37,596 bases of DNA from assembly GCF_002042885.1 (NCBI RefSeq), contig NZ_MVFY01000024.1:1-37596 (forward strand). Direction: 5' to 3'. Each line of letters begins with the position of its first letter. The stretch's first letter is position 1. This document shows, one piece after another, positions 7,679 to 13,883 of the stretch. The notes under the pieces were generated by a model. The model saw only the letters and a list, made by a program, of their open reading frames with translations, made no database searches and had not been told where the DNA came from. This stretch comes from Citrobacter portucalensis (GTDB taxonomy: Bacteria > Pseudomonadota > Gammaproteobacteria > Enterobacterales > Enterobacteriaceae). The translations under genes were made by a program, and so were the position numbers.

Positions 7679-7730
7679 ACCTATTAGAATCACGCGCTCA
7701 TGCACTCGATGGAAGCTTACTGCAATACTA

Positions 7731-8105
7731 TTACGCTGGTTGTTGAAGAACTTCATACTTAGATAGCGTCATAATTAGCTTAAATGAGCCTTGCCTGTCC
7801 CAATAGCCGAGTGATTCACATAGCTCGTCATGGGTCGCATCAGGATGCAGTAGAATATATTGCGCAGCCTCTTGGGCTCTTTTCCAAAGAATACCCACTC
7901 TTATTGTCGATGCCCTGGAATCTACTCCTTGTAAGAACCCACTCTCAGCTAAAGCTATGAATGTTACCTTTGGGCATACTTTGTTTCTTACAGCAGGACT
8001 TTCACTCAGTGCAAAAATCGCATCAGTCCACGAATCTGTCGGATCTTTATGTTTATGAACAATTATTCGATGGGCAAGTAATGCAGCTTTTTCATAGTTC
8101 CCCAT
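7731..8105 (-). CDS. Hypothetical prophage protein, 124 residues
   Basis: The start MGNYEKAALLAHRI is fixed by a strong AGGAGG about 5 bases upstream; the open frame extends 15 codons further without support. The soluble product shows DPTDSWTDAIFALSESPAVR in the first half and ATHDELCESLGYWDRQGS in the second. The latter looks like a helical segment that could be a winged-helix-like end. I recognise the type as a recurring conserved hypothetical of lambdoid prophages but cannot assign a function. A copy of the 35-bp repeat begins 34 bases upstream of the start. Confidence 0.7.
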   Translation of the reverse strand: MGNYEKAALLAHRIIVHKHKDPTDSWTDAIFALSESPAVRNKVCPKVTFIALAESGFLQGVDSRASTIRVGILWKRAQEAAQYILLHPDATHDELCESLGYWDRQGSFKLIMTLSKYEVLQQPA

Positions 8106-8139
8106 ACACCCTCCTGATTTCAGAGGATAATGTAGCATT

Positions 8140-8174
8140 ACAGCAGGCACTCAGTGAATGCCTGTTGTAATACC
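8140..8174. repeat. Copy B of the 35-bp repeat
   Basis: This is the partner of 6146-6180, containing a hairpin CAGGCA/TGCCTG around CTCAGTGAA. As in copy A, a leftward terminator follows within about 20 bases. Confidence 0.6.
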
Positions 8175-8190
8175 CTTTGTGATGGCAATA

Positions 8191-8209
8191 AAAAACCGCC
8201 CGTAGGCGG
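8191..8209 (-). terminator. Leftward terminator, second copy
   Basis: CCGCC/GGCGG with a CGTA loop and an A-run on the plus strand. It ends the 81-residue gene to its right. Confidence 0.75.
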
Positions 8210-8230
8210 CCTGAGAGGCGTAAGCATTGT

Positions 8231-8476
8231 TCACCCGTTATCCACCCAGTCGCCGCCCTTGGCTGCGTCATATCCGATTTTCTTGGACATGATCTCAATT
8301 GCTTGTAACAAGGCTTCGCTTGTATAGTTATTCTTCGTGGTGAGTCGCCACATTTCATGGACGATATGCGCAGGCGATTGGATGCGTTGTATTGCCACAA
8401 TTACCTTGTACCCGTATTCATCAATGATAATCAGGTCTCCATCATCATCAATGTATGCCAGCGGTTTTTCACTCAT
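8231..8476 (-). CDS. Hypothetical prophage protein, 81 residues
   Basis: The start MSEKPLAYIDDDGDLIIIDE is set by AGAGGAAA upstream; the frame reaches 23 codons further without a start signal. The N-terminal half is a run of alternating acidic and hydrophobic residues (beta-rich), and the C-terminal half looks helical (ALLQAIEIMSKKIGYDAAKG). No family is recognised. Terminators of almost the same sequence bracket the gene on both sides, which marks it as a self-contained leftward unit. Confidence 0.65.
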   Translation of the reverse strand: MSEKPLAYIDDDGDLIIIDEYGYKVIVAIQRIQSPAHIVHEMWRLTTKNNYTSEALLQAIEIMSKKIGYDAAKGGDWVDNG

Positions 8477-8571
8477 GGTATTTCCTCTGCTTGGTGATAG
8501 CAGATTGAGTTTAGCCCAAGACTTAATCACCAATATCAAGCCCACCCGGAGATCAGCTTTGGAATGCCAAT

Positions 8572-8594
8572 AAAAAAACCGCCCGTAGGCGGTT
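8572..8594 (-). terminator. Leftward terminator, third copy
   Basis: AACCGCC/GGCGGTT with a CGTA loop and seven A on the plus strand. It differs from the 6191 copy by one loop base. It terminates leftward transcripts from the unexplained region to the right. Confidence 0.75.
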
Positions 8595-9112
8595 GATAGG
8601 TGAAAGGCAGGCCAAGTTAACGCGAATTACTGAGGTATTCAGGTATCCCTACTGACGCCATGGCCAGCGTGGGGTCCGAATACAACAACGTCACCTGAGC
8701 CCCTTGGCTCTTCATGCATTGACCTAACAGCGTGACCTGTAAGGCGGGAGACTCCAACGTCCCAGACGCGGGTGGTAAAGCTCTCAAGATGGTTGCCCAT
8801 CCCGGAATTTCTCCCTTCTCACTAGCCTTTCGATTTCTGTTACCCCTGGCTCAGGAACCCCGACGTCACGATCAACGGTTGCTTAAGGGGAAGTCCAAAA
8901 ACTGGGTCAAAAGGACCTCCTTGAACTTTCCGTGGGTTAACATCTTGATGATAACGAAGCGGCGGTATTCCGCAATAATTTTTGTGACTTATTGAGTGAT
9001 ATGGACGGTACTGTTTGAACCGTTCGCTTGTCACGATTTGTTATGCGTCAGCATATCACGCTTAGTCCGAAGGCCTATAACGCCAATCTCTTAATCTGTA
9101 AACCAGATGGGT
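8595..9112. other. Unassigned region, possibly a decayed gene
   Basis: No supported gene is present in about 520 bases. On the minus strand two protein-like frames adjoin with a frame change near 8840: upstream, a frame containing VQGGPFDPVFGLPLKQPL; downstream, one containing GWATILRALPPASGTLESPA and ending LAMASVGIPEYLSNSR at 8629. This could be one gene broken by a frameshift, or chance. A plus-strand frame (8732-8995) overlaps both and has no ribosome binding site. The composition is balanced, unlike the AT-rich morons. Confidence 0.35.
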
Positions 9113-9265
9113 TTACCAAGACTCTGGCTGTGTCAACAACCGTCTGCAAACTTTAGCGAACTTCGCAGAGGTGTAATTCATCCACCAGTCCTTCGGTGAT
9201 ATACCCGTTTTGGCATGCTCGGCGAGGAACTGGTGTTGCAGTGCTCCCCAGTCCGGTTTTGCCAT
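9113..9265 (-). pseudogene. Terminase small-subunit fragment
   Basis: A 50-codon minus frame begins MAKPDWGALQHQFLAEHAKT, continues GISPKDW, and then reads WMNYTSAKFAK before stopping. The first 27 residues match the start of lambdoid small terminase proteins, where WCEAQGLNY-type sequence follows. Here about six residues are missing after DW, and the frame ends early. In an intact phage this subunit selects the DNA packaging site. It marks where the head genes should begin; none follow. Confidence 0.7.
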
Positions 9266-9312
9266 AAGGTTTTCCTGTTATATATTCATTTTAAACAACA
9301 TGGAGAGATAAT

Positions 9313-9633
9313 ATGAGCGTTAAGGTGTTCCGAAGTGACATTCAACCAGATTGCGAATCAGCTTATCATCAATGGCTTAAAGACAATCCCGATGGATATG
9401 TCGTTAACACCTTAAAATCAGCTAGGGGTCAGGCTAGCAAGAGTGATGAACGCTTTACCAGAGTTCATCGGGCTAAATGTAAAACAATCAACCCGCAACC
9501 TGGACTGACGGAAAGGAAAGGCTTCACAACTGGTAGATACCAGAAGCTTTGCGCAGCAACCTTTGAATTGGCTGAGAGAGAAGCAAGATCAGTTACTGGG
9601 CTGGCAAACGTGAAGAAATGTCCTTGTAACTGA
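9313..9633 (+). CDS. Unassigned small accessory gene
   Basis: This 106-residue basic protein is read against the phage late genes. A GGAGA site precedes the ATG and a bidirectional terminator follows, so it is an independent moron-type unit. The segment DNPDGYVVNTL...RVHRAKCKTI resembles a small recurring motif (G-Y-V-x-N, then HRAxC) that I associate with nuclease-linked domains, but this is a weak recollection. The C-terminal half has a helical stretch LCAATFELAEREARS and ends KKCPCN. The function is unknown. It lies in the gap between lysis and packaging genes, the place of lambda bor. Confidence 0.65.
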   Translation: MSVKVFRSDIQPDCESAYHQWLKDNPDGYVVNTLKSARGQASKSDERFTRVHRAKCKTINPQPGLTERKGFTTGRYQKLCAATFELAEREARSVTGLANVKKCPCN

Positions 9634-9649
9634 TATGTGGTTATAGCCA

Positions 9650-9681
9650 TTAAAAAAGCCACTCGAGTGTGGTCTTTTTAA
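9650..9681. terminator. Bidirectional terminator
   Basis: TTAAAAA and TTTTTAA flank a CCAC/GTGG core (with small mismatches), giving T-runs on both strands. It serves the rightward gene ending at 9633 and could also stop the leftward gene ending at 9724. Confidence 0.75.
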
Positions 9682-9723
9682 TAGCAAATAAATTAACCAG
9701 GGCGTTTAAGTAAATGATTCATA

Positions 9724-10254
9724 TCACTTTAAAAAACCTGATACTGTCCCTATGAGTCCTAAAAACAAACCTATATATGTTGCCAGTTTTATTAAGAAAT
9801 CACTTCTTTTTTGTCTTTTAAGAAAAATAGCTATTTTTTCTGACAAGTCGTCTATAGTTTTCGGCTCCGATGACTTTAATCTAGCCTCAATCAATGGCTC
9901 AACTAATTTACTAGGAAGTTCGCTAAAAGGTTTTTGCGTGTTAAATTCTCTTATCAGTGCATCTAACTTAGGCTTCAATAAATTTCGGCCATCATCATCA
10001 CCAAAATCTAATTCAGACTTCATATTAAGCAAAGCCGAGTGGACATTGGCATCACTCAGCCCAAGATTAAATTGCAAATTTTTGAAATCCGAAATATTCA
10101 AATCATTATGAAGCAGCCCCTTTGCAAGTTTGTTTTTTAATGTTTTCTTCAATGAAGTATTAATAATCAAAGCCAACAATGAAGTCAAGAGAATCAAAGC
10201 TCCTATAATCAGCAAGAAAATAACAACAAGAACAACCCAATCAGGAATAGCCAT
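9724..10254 (-). CDS. Two-helix membrane protein, unassigned moron
   Basis: This 176-residue protein has a long hydrophobic N-terminal segment (about residues 5-31) and a C-terminal one (about 154-175). They bracket a roughly 120-residue charged domain with KSELDFGDDDGRN and EARLKSSEPKTIDDLSEKIA, probably cytoplasmic. AGAGG precedes the ATG. It is much more AT-rich than the adjacent lysis genes, suggesting later acquisition. It lies directly downstream of the spanin gene, where lambdoid phages carry lysogenic-conversion or exclusion genes. I recognise no family; a role in superinfection exclusion is only a positional guess. Confidence 0.65.
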   Translation of the reverse strand: MAIPDWVVLVVIFLLIIGALILLTSLLALIINTSLKKTLKNKLAKGLLHNDLNISDFKNLQFNLGLSDANVHSALLNMKSELDFGDDDGRNLLKPKLDALIREFNTQKPFSELPSKLVEPLIEARLKSSEPKTIDDLSEKIAIFLKRQKRSDFLIKLATYIGLFLGLIGTVSGFLK

Positions 10255-10316
10255 AACAACCTCTGTGGTATTTCAATGTTGACCATATTATTTAATAATG
10301 ATTTAAAACACTACTC

Positions 10317-10847
10317 CTAATTGCTATTTCTCTCCAAATTAATAACTCTTATGGACTCTAATTGTTTGTTCGCTTTGTCAATAGCAGCCAGTAGCGGATT
10401 AATCCATAGTACAGCCTGACAGTAAGTTAAGGAACCGGTGGCAGCGGTACTACCACTTGCTGCGTCAGCGTTCCAGGTATCGGCGTGCATTGCGCTGGCA
10501 CGTAAACGGTTCGCGTAGTTGTGCAGCCCACCAGCTACATCAGCAGGAACAGGTATATCACAGGTCTTTTCACGTCGGAGAATCTCCCGATATTCGATGA
10601 CGGTTTTCTCAGTGCCAGCATCTATCAGTAAGTTAAGGCGATTGGCGTTCTCGGCTACCTGGTTAAACCGGTTGAAGTTGAAAGCCTGAGTGGTTAATAC
10701 TGTCGACTGTAGTGCGTTGTCACTGCGCAGCACCCGGTTATCACTCTCAGATGTGGTCAGTGCTGCATTGGTGCGCACCAGCAGTACACTGAGCACCGCG
10801 ATAATAGTAACCACTGCAACCCCAACAAAACCTAAGACTCTGTTCAC
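10317..10847 (-). CDS. Rz-like inner-membrane spanin
   Basis: This 176-residue protein has one N-terminal membrane anchor (VLGFVGVAVVTIIAVLSVLLV), then a long helical periplasmic domain (TTSESDNRVLRSDNALQSTV) and EKTVIEYREILRREKTCDIP. In lambdoid phages the spanin fuses the inner and outer membranes at the end of lysis. The start is a GTG whose bases overlap the endolysin stop (GTGA); the longer frame upstream lies inside the endolysin gene. I did not find a clear embedded Rz1 lipoprotein frame with a lipobox, so the outer-membrane partner may be absent or encoded differently. Confidence 0.75.
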   Translation of the reverse strand: MNRVLGFVGVAVVTIIAVLSVLLVRTNAALTTSESDNRVLRSDNALQSTVLTTQAFNFNRFNQVAENANRLNLLIDAGTEKTVIEYREILRREKTCDIPVPADVAGGLHNYANRLRASAMHADTWNADAASGSTAATGSLTYCQAVLWINPLLAAIDKANKQLESIRVINLERNSN

Positions 10848-11392
10848 TGGTCTATCCCCCAGCACGCCATCGCGCTTTCCTGATCTCGTCGCTCTACCTG
10901 CCCATAGCAGCCATTTTTCTGGCCTTTGGTCAGACGACAATCGCGGCCACCGTCTTTAATCCACCAGCGAATAGCTTCACAGGCACCTTTACGGTCTCCA
11001 GCATTTATTCGCTTATAGAACGTAGACGGGAAGCATTTTCCGGGGCCGATGTTATACGGACAAACAGATGCTATCCCAGCTTTCTGCGGTTCGGTCAGTG
11101 GCACCTTGATGTTTCGCTCAACCCACGCCAGCGCCTTGTCGCGTTCTATGGCGTTCACCTTGGCGCATTTCTCAGCAGAAAGCCTCATGCCCTGAACTAC
11201 TGGCTTTCCATCAACCATCGTGGCGCCACGACAAATGGTCCATATACCAGAGCCGTCCTTGTACGCTGTTGTGCTGTTACCCTCTTTCTCATCCAGAAAC
11301 TGATCGAGAATCACGGGTGCGGAAGCCCCGGCAAGAATTAACCCAACGACCGCTGCGCTCAGTTTATTCTTCAGCTTTTGTGGCATAGCCAT
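10844..11392 (-). CDS. SAR endolysin (phage lysozyme)
   Basis: This 182-residue glycoside hydrolase 24 lysozyme cuts peptidoglycan. The T4-type triad is intact with correct spacing: Glu37, Asp46 (8 residues between) and Thr52 (5 between), in DEKEGNSTTAYKDGSGIWT. Residues 12-29 form a weakly hydrophobic, Ala/Gly-rich signal-arrest-release segment, so the enzyme is exported by the host Sec system and held inactive in the membrane until it is depolarised. Seven cysteines are present (such as ICRG, SVCPYN, GKCFP and NGCYGQ). GGGAGG precedes the start. It overlaps the holin gene by 29 bases and the spanin by 4. It appears fully functional. Confidence 0.93.
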   Translation of the reverse strand: MAMPQKLKNKLSAAVVGLILAGASAPVILDQFLDEKEGNSTTAYKDGSGIWTICRGATMVDGKPVVQGMRLSAEKCAKVNAIERDKALAWVERNIKVPLTEPQKAGIASVCPYNIGPGKCFPSTFYKRINAGDRKGACEAIRWWIKDGGRDCRLTKGQKNGCYGQVERRDQESAMACWGIDQ

Positions 11393-11642
11393 TGCGACGA
11401 TCCTCCCGTTCTTTCCAGCGGAAATACCAGTTCACTGCACAGGTAATAACGGTGCATGCGATACCGACAATAATTGCCCAGTCGCTCAGGCTTAACCCTG
11501 CAATTCTGTCGGCCAACATCCAGGACACCTCTTTTGCTGTTTTTGCTGTTTCGGCATATGCCTTCGCTGATACACCGAAGCCGGTCAGCGTGGTTCCTGT
11601 TCCATATGAAAGTCTGCTGTAAATGGTGCTCATTCTGGTCAT
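11364..11642 (-). CDS. S21-type pinholin with dual start
   Basis: This 92-residue class II holin times lysis by depolarising the membrane, which releases the SAR endolysin. The C-terminal part LSLSDWAIIVGIACTVITCA followed by NWYFRWKEREDRR parallels the second helix and tail of phage 21 S and P22 gp13. The N-terminal helix is small-residue-rich. The start at 11642 follows GGAGGTGA. It reads M-T-R-M, so a second start three codons later would give a shorter form without Arg. That is the arrangement by which phage 21 makes antiholin (longer) and holin (shorter). Confidence 0.85.
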   Translation of the reverse strand: MTRMSTIYSRLSYGTGTTLTGFGVSAKAYAETAKTAKEVSWMLADRIAGLSLSDWAIIVGIACTVITCAVNWYFRWKEREDRRNGYATKAEE

Positions 11643-11753
11643 AGCCTCACCTCCGATTCTTCGGATGGCGCTGTGTGTGATTAAAGGGTCAGGTTTCACG
11701 AGCTGGATTTATCAACAAAGCACGTAGCGGATAATTCCCGTGAGCCTGAAATG

Positions 11754-11772
11754 AAAAAGGCCGCCATGCGGC
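11754..11772 (-). terminator. Leftward terminator before the lysis cassette
   Basis: GCCGC/GCGGC with a CAT loop and five A on the plus strand. It ends the transcript of the 62-residue gene. In a lambdoid phage, late transcription would need Q-type antitermination to pass it. Confidence 0.75.
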
Positions 11773-11795
11773 AGCCTCGAAGTAAGTACGGTTGT

Positions 11796-11984
11796 TTACA
11801 TTGGTGGAGTGAGAGGACCTTCTAACACCTCTGCTTCACCATTATGGCAAATGTCATCGCCTCTGGTCAGATGCCAGACACCTGTGATTGTTTTACCCAA
11901 TTCCAGATCATCAACAGTGTCATTCATGTAGTACGCTACCTGTACAACTCCGACATGCTGAATCCAGTAATATCCTTCTTTCAT
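11796..11984 (-). CDS. Small prophage protein, 62 residues
   Basis: The start MKEGYYWIQHVGVVQVAYYM is preceded by a strong GGAGGAG. The product is compact and beta-rich with aromatic residues (TGVWHLTRGDD) and ends PLTPPM. I recognise it as a frequent conserved hypothetical near the lysis genes of lambdoid prophages, without known function. A terminator follows 24 bases after the stop. Confidence 0.7.
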   Translation of the reverse strand: MKEGYYWIQHVGVVQVAYYMNDTVDDLELGKTITGVWHLTRGDDICHNGEAEVLEGPLTPPM

Positions 11985-12069
11985 AAGCTCCTCCGCGATA
12001 CTCAGCAGATAGTATAGAGCGGCACAAATAATGCTGTGGTGCAGGAAGCCACAACTTAACCTTTGCTAA

Positions 12070-12096
12070 TAAAGTAATTTCGAAAGATGACGATAA
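12070..12096 (+). promoter_or_regulatory. Sigma-28 (FliA) promoter of the FlxA-like gene
   Basis: TAAAGTAA, eleven bases, then GACGATAA. The enterobacterial FliA consensus is TAAAGTTT-N11-GCCGATAA, so spacing is exact and 13 of 16 positions match. The transcript would start near 12103, which rules out the ATGs at 12087 and 12096 as translation starts. It ties this prophage gene to the flagellar regulon. Confidence 0.85.
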
Positions 12097-12128
12097 TGGG
12101 TAATAAATGTAAGGCCGGAGGAACCACC

Positions 12129-12503
12129 ATGAGCATGACAGTTAGCACTTTGGGTCAGGACATACTGCAACGCACAGTAAAACAAGCACCTTCAAGCACT
12201 GGCAACTCTGTTTCACAACAAATTCAAAACCTGAAAAAACAAATTGGTGAGTTGACAAAAGAACTCAGCGCCATGGGTTCAAAAATAAATGAAGTAACCT
12301 CCGAAGATGAGGCAAAACTGCTTAAACAGCAGATGGAGATGATTCAAAGGCAAATCGAGTCTATATATGCCAAAATTGCTCAATTACAAAAACAAGAAGC
12401 AGAAAAAAACCAAATGGCATCGGGAGCATTACCTACGGTAAGTGACAAATCAAGTTCGAACGTTGCAGGGATTAATACTAAAAATATTGATGTCTACGTT
12501 TAG
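12129..12503 (+). CDS. FlxA-like flagellar-regulon protein
   Basis: This 124-residue, Gln/Lys-rich, largely helical protein resembles E. coli FlxA, a FliA-dependent gene of the Qin prophage with no settled function. The central part is a predicted coiled coil (about residues 27-100) with IQNLKKQIGELTKELSAMGS, EAKLLKQQMEMIQRQIESIY and KIAQLQKQEAEKNQM. The end is Ser/Asn-rich. The chosen ATG at 12129 has GGAGG seven bases upstream and lies after the expected transcript start. It faces away from the adjacent leftward genes, in the gap between antiterminator-position and lysis genes where lambdoid phages carry cargo. Confidence 0.85.
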   Translation: MSMTVSTLGQDILQRTVKQAPSSTGNSVSQQIQNLKKQIGELTKELSAMGSKINEVTSEDEAKLLKQQMEMIQRQIESIYAKIAQLQKQEAEKNQMASGALPTVSDKSSSNVAGINTKNIDVYV

Positions 12504-12594
12504 CAGTTACCCCTTCTCATTTTTCCTCTGAGCTAGAAACGAAAAAGCACTGGAGCGTTGTGAGAACTTGTTTTCAAGTTAACGATTTCAGCTC

Positions 12595-12652
12595 GGCGAT
12601 ATGACAGGGGTACTGGTGTAATACACCTCGCGAATACCTCTGTCGTATCGCC
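12595..12652. repeat. Long imperfect inverted repeat
   Basis: An 18-base left arm (from GGCGATATGACAG, 12595-12612) and right arm (12635-12652) pair at 16 of 18 positions. Between them a second, shorter inverted repeat (GGTGTA/TACACC, 12615-12627) could fold separately. The DNA could extrude a cruciform or the RNA form a long stem. It lies in a 468-base stretch (12504-12971) with no supported gene. A minus-strand 62-codon frame runs through it. Confidence 0.7.
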
Positions 12653-12659
12653 GGAAAGC

Positions 12660-12682
12660 AAAAACCCCGCACTGGCGGGGTT
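12660..12682 (-). terminator. Leftward terminator
   Basis: AACCCCGC/GCGGGGTT with an ACTG loop and an A-run on the plus strand. The stem is strong. No secure gene lies upstream of it on the minus strand, but a 62-codon frame starting at 12721 would be cut by it. Confidence 0.75.
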
Positions 12683-12860
12683 CTCGTTATATTCAAATTG
12701 TTCACTTTTCGTCGCTGCCATCGTGGCGCAGCTCTGCCAAGCATGAATTAATTATTCACTTTGCTGGCCCGTTTTCAAACATTTTTACATCATAAAGCAC
12801 TATAGCCAATTCTCATCGACGCGCTGTACAAATATCATTCAACAAATGAGCTATTCGTTA

Positions 12861-12876
12861 CAAAACGATCGTTTTG
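12861..12876. promoter_or_regulatory. 16-bp perfect palindrome, possible operator
   Basis: CAAAACGATCGTTTTG is a perfect palindrome, followed at once by a second overlapping inverted element (AACGATCGAT). It stands about 95 bases before the small membrane-protein gene. Its form suits a dimeric repressor site, but I cannot name a regulator. Confidence 0.4.
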
Positions 12877-12971
12877 AACGATCGATAAATGAAAATCGAT
12901 CTGTAATACCAATTTTAATTGTGTGGTTATCGCACGTAGACTCAGGGCCAAACCTAATAAATGGAATTATC

Positions 12972-13169
12972 ATGAGCCTTTATCACTACTTGGCCATATA
13001 TATCGCGGGCTTCATCGCAATGTTTGCTTTGTTAGTTCGTGGGGATCGAGTACACGGCATCGAGTTTGACCTGGCTGATACGTTGATAACCTCCTTTCTG
13101 TGGCCCTTCTACTCTGTTGCTATTATCTGTATTGAGATTTATGAGCGGTTTAAACAGAATCGTCACTAA
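12972..13169 (+). CDS. Small membrane protein, 65 residues
   Basis: The chosen start MSLYHYLAIYIAGFIAMFAL has GGAA about 6 bases upstream; the frame extends 42 codons further but without a start signal or membrane-protein character. Two hydrophobic segments (about residues 4-22 and 40-56) flank a polar loop RGDRVHGIEFDLADT. The basic tail ends ERFKQNRH. A good terminator follows. It looks like a prophage accessory membrane protein; the function is unknown. Confidence 0.6.
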   Translation: MSLYHYLAIYIAGFIAMFALLVRGDRVHGIEFDLADTLITSFLWPFYSVAIICIEIYERFKQNRH

Positions 13170-13178
13170 TAACCTTTT

Positions 13179-13204
13179 ACCCCGGATACTAACCGGGGTT
13201 TTTG
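13179..13204 (+). terminator. Rightward terminator
   Basis: ACCCCGG/CCGGGGT around ATACTAA, followed by five T (13199-13203). It ends the small membrane-protein gene before the convergent gene at 13256. Confidence 0.85.
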
Positions 13205-13255
13205 TTTCGCATTACAGACTCATCAGCCTCCCGGTCAGTTCCTCTTTTGGTATGA

Positions 13256-13870
13256 CTAAACATCCTCTAATCCGGCTCTCATCTGGTTACGAACCGCAAG
13301 GAATGTTTTTACTCTGAATATTTCCAGACACCATCGCACGCGTTTTCTCGCCTCCCCGTCGGTTAACCATGGCGCAATCGCCTGCAGTTCGCGGGTTATG
13401 TCTGAGATTTTTTTTCGGGTGGTGTAATACTGAAGACCAACGACATAAACCGGATCGTTTATATCCATTGCCTGCAGTACGCATTGTTCAACAAAATCAA
13501 CATCATCATTATGCAGGGCTTCGTCAATTACACTGGCAGTTGACTGTGGCCAGAGAATGCTGTGCGCTCTGTTCATTGCCTGCTGTCCACGGTAACCCTC
13601 TTCACGTGCCTGATTCAATGCTGCGGTGAAGCGCTCTAGCGCCTTATCTGACCAGTTCTGTCCCTTAAGCACATTCCAGCACGCATGTCCTCGCGGCATA
13701 CGTGGTGCCGTTTTTCCTCCCACACCATCGCCCCATGTAGTGAGCAGGGATTTAATCCATCCGGACTGGATCCCCGTCAGGAGGATACATTTACCCAGCC
13801 AGCTTTTACGCGTCGCAGATGCGGCTTTGCCAAGTGCTTCAAAATGATTGTGGCGTTGACGTGGTGTCAT
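13256..13870 (-). CDS. Prophage protein in the late-antiterminator position
   Basis: This 204-residue soluble protein begins MTPRQRHNHFEALGKAASAT, with AAGGAGAAG upstream. It includes SGWIKSLLTTWGDGVGGKTA, a helical middle (ALERFTAALNQAREEGYRG) and a C-terminal YYTTRKKISDITRELQAIAP segment that reads like a helix-turn-helix for DNA binding, then EARKRVRWCLEIF. It lies between the rusA/DUF968 group and the lysis cassette, where lambdoid phages place Q. I recall similar proteins as a conserved family (possibly DUF1133) but cannot confirm it. A Q-like function is inferred from position and predicted DNA binding. Confidence 0.65.
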   Translation of the reverse strand: MTPRQRHNHFEALGKAASATRKSWLGKCILLTGIQSGWIKSLLTTWGDGVGGKTAPRMPRGHACWNVLKGQNWSDKALERFTAALNQAREEGYRGQQAMNRAHSILWPQSTASVIDEALHNDDVDFVEQCVLQAMDINDPVYVVGLQYYTTRKKISDITRELQAIAPWLTDGEARKRVRWCLEIFRVKTFLAVRNQMRAGLEDV

Positions 13871-13883
13871 CTTGTTCTTCTCC

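Larger units (their letters stand above)
7319..7730. other. Intergenic region with decayed gene end and repeat tract
   Basis: No intact gene is seen. On the minus strand about 7410-7470 encodes a short tail reading AKQTKKDILTHNKTWKANCS then a stop. A related tail (TKRDMLTHNKS) lies at about 9030-9071, so both are probably remnants of one gene type. The region also holds the (CTATG)7 tract and a rightward terminator at 7652. The 80-codon plus frame across its left part spans a leftward terminator and looks like chance. Confidence 0.5.

Noticed and set aside
10848-10940. Longer spanin start inside the endolysin gene
   Set aside because: The GTG overlapping the endolysin stop gives the usual coupled arrangement and a normal N-terminal anchor.
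12087-12128. Upstream ATGs (12087, 12096) as start of the FlxA-like gene
   Set aside because: They fall within the sigma-28 promoter, upstream of the expected transcript start; the ATG at 12129 has the ribosome binding site.
12533-12721. 62-codon minus frame (MAATKSEQFEYNENPASAGF start)
   Set aside because: Its first third contains a strong leftward terminator and its middle is the inverted repeat. I recall similar frames in other prophages, but the structures explain it better than a protein. Kept as a question in the inverted-repeat finding.
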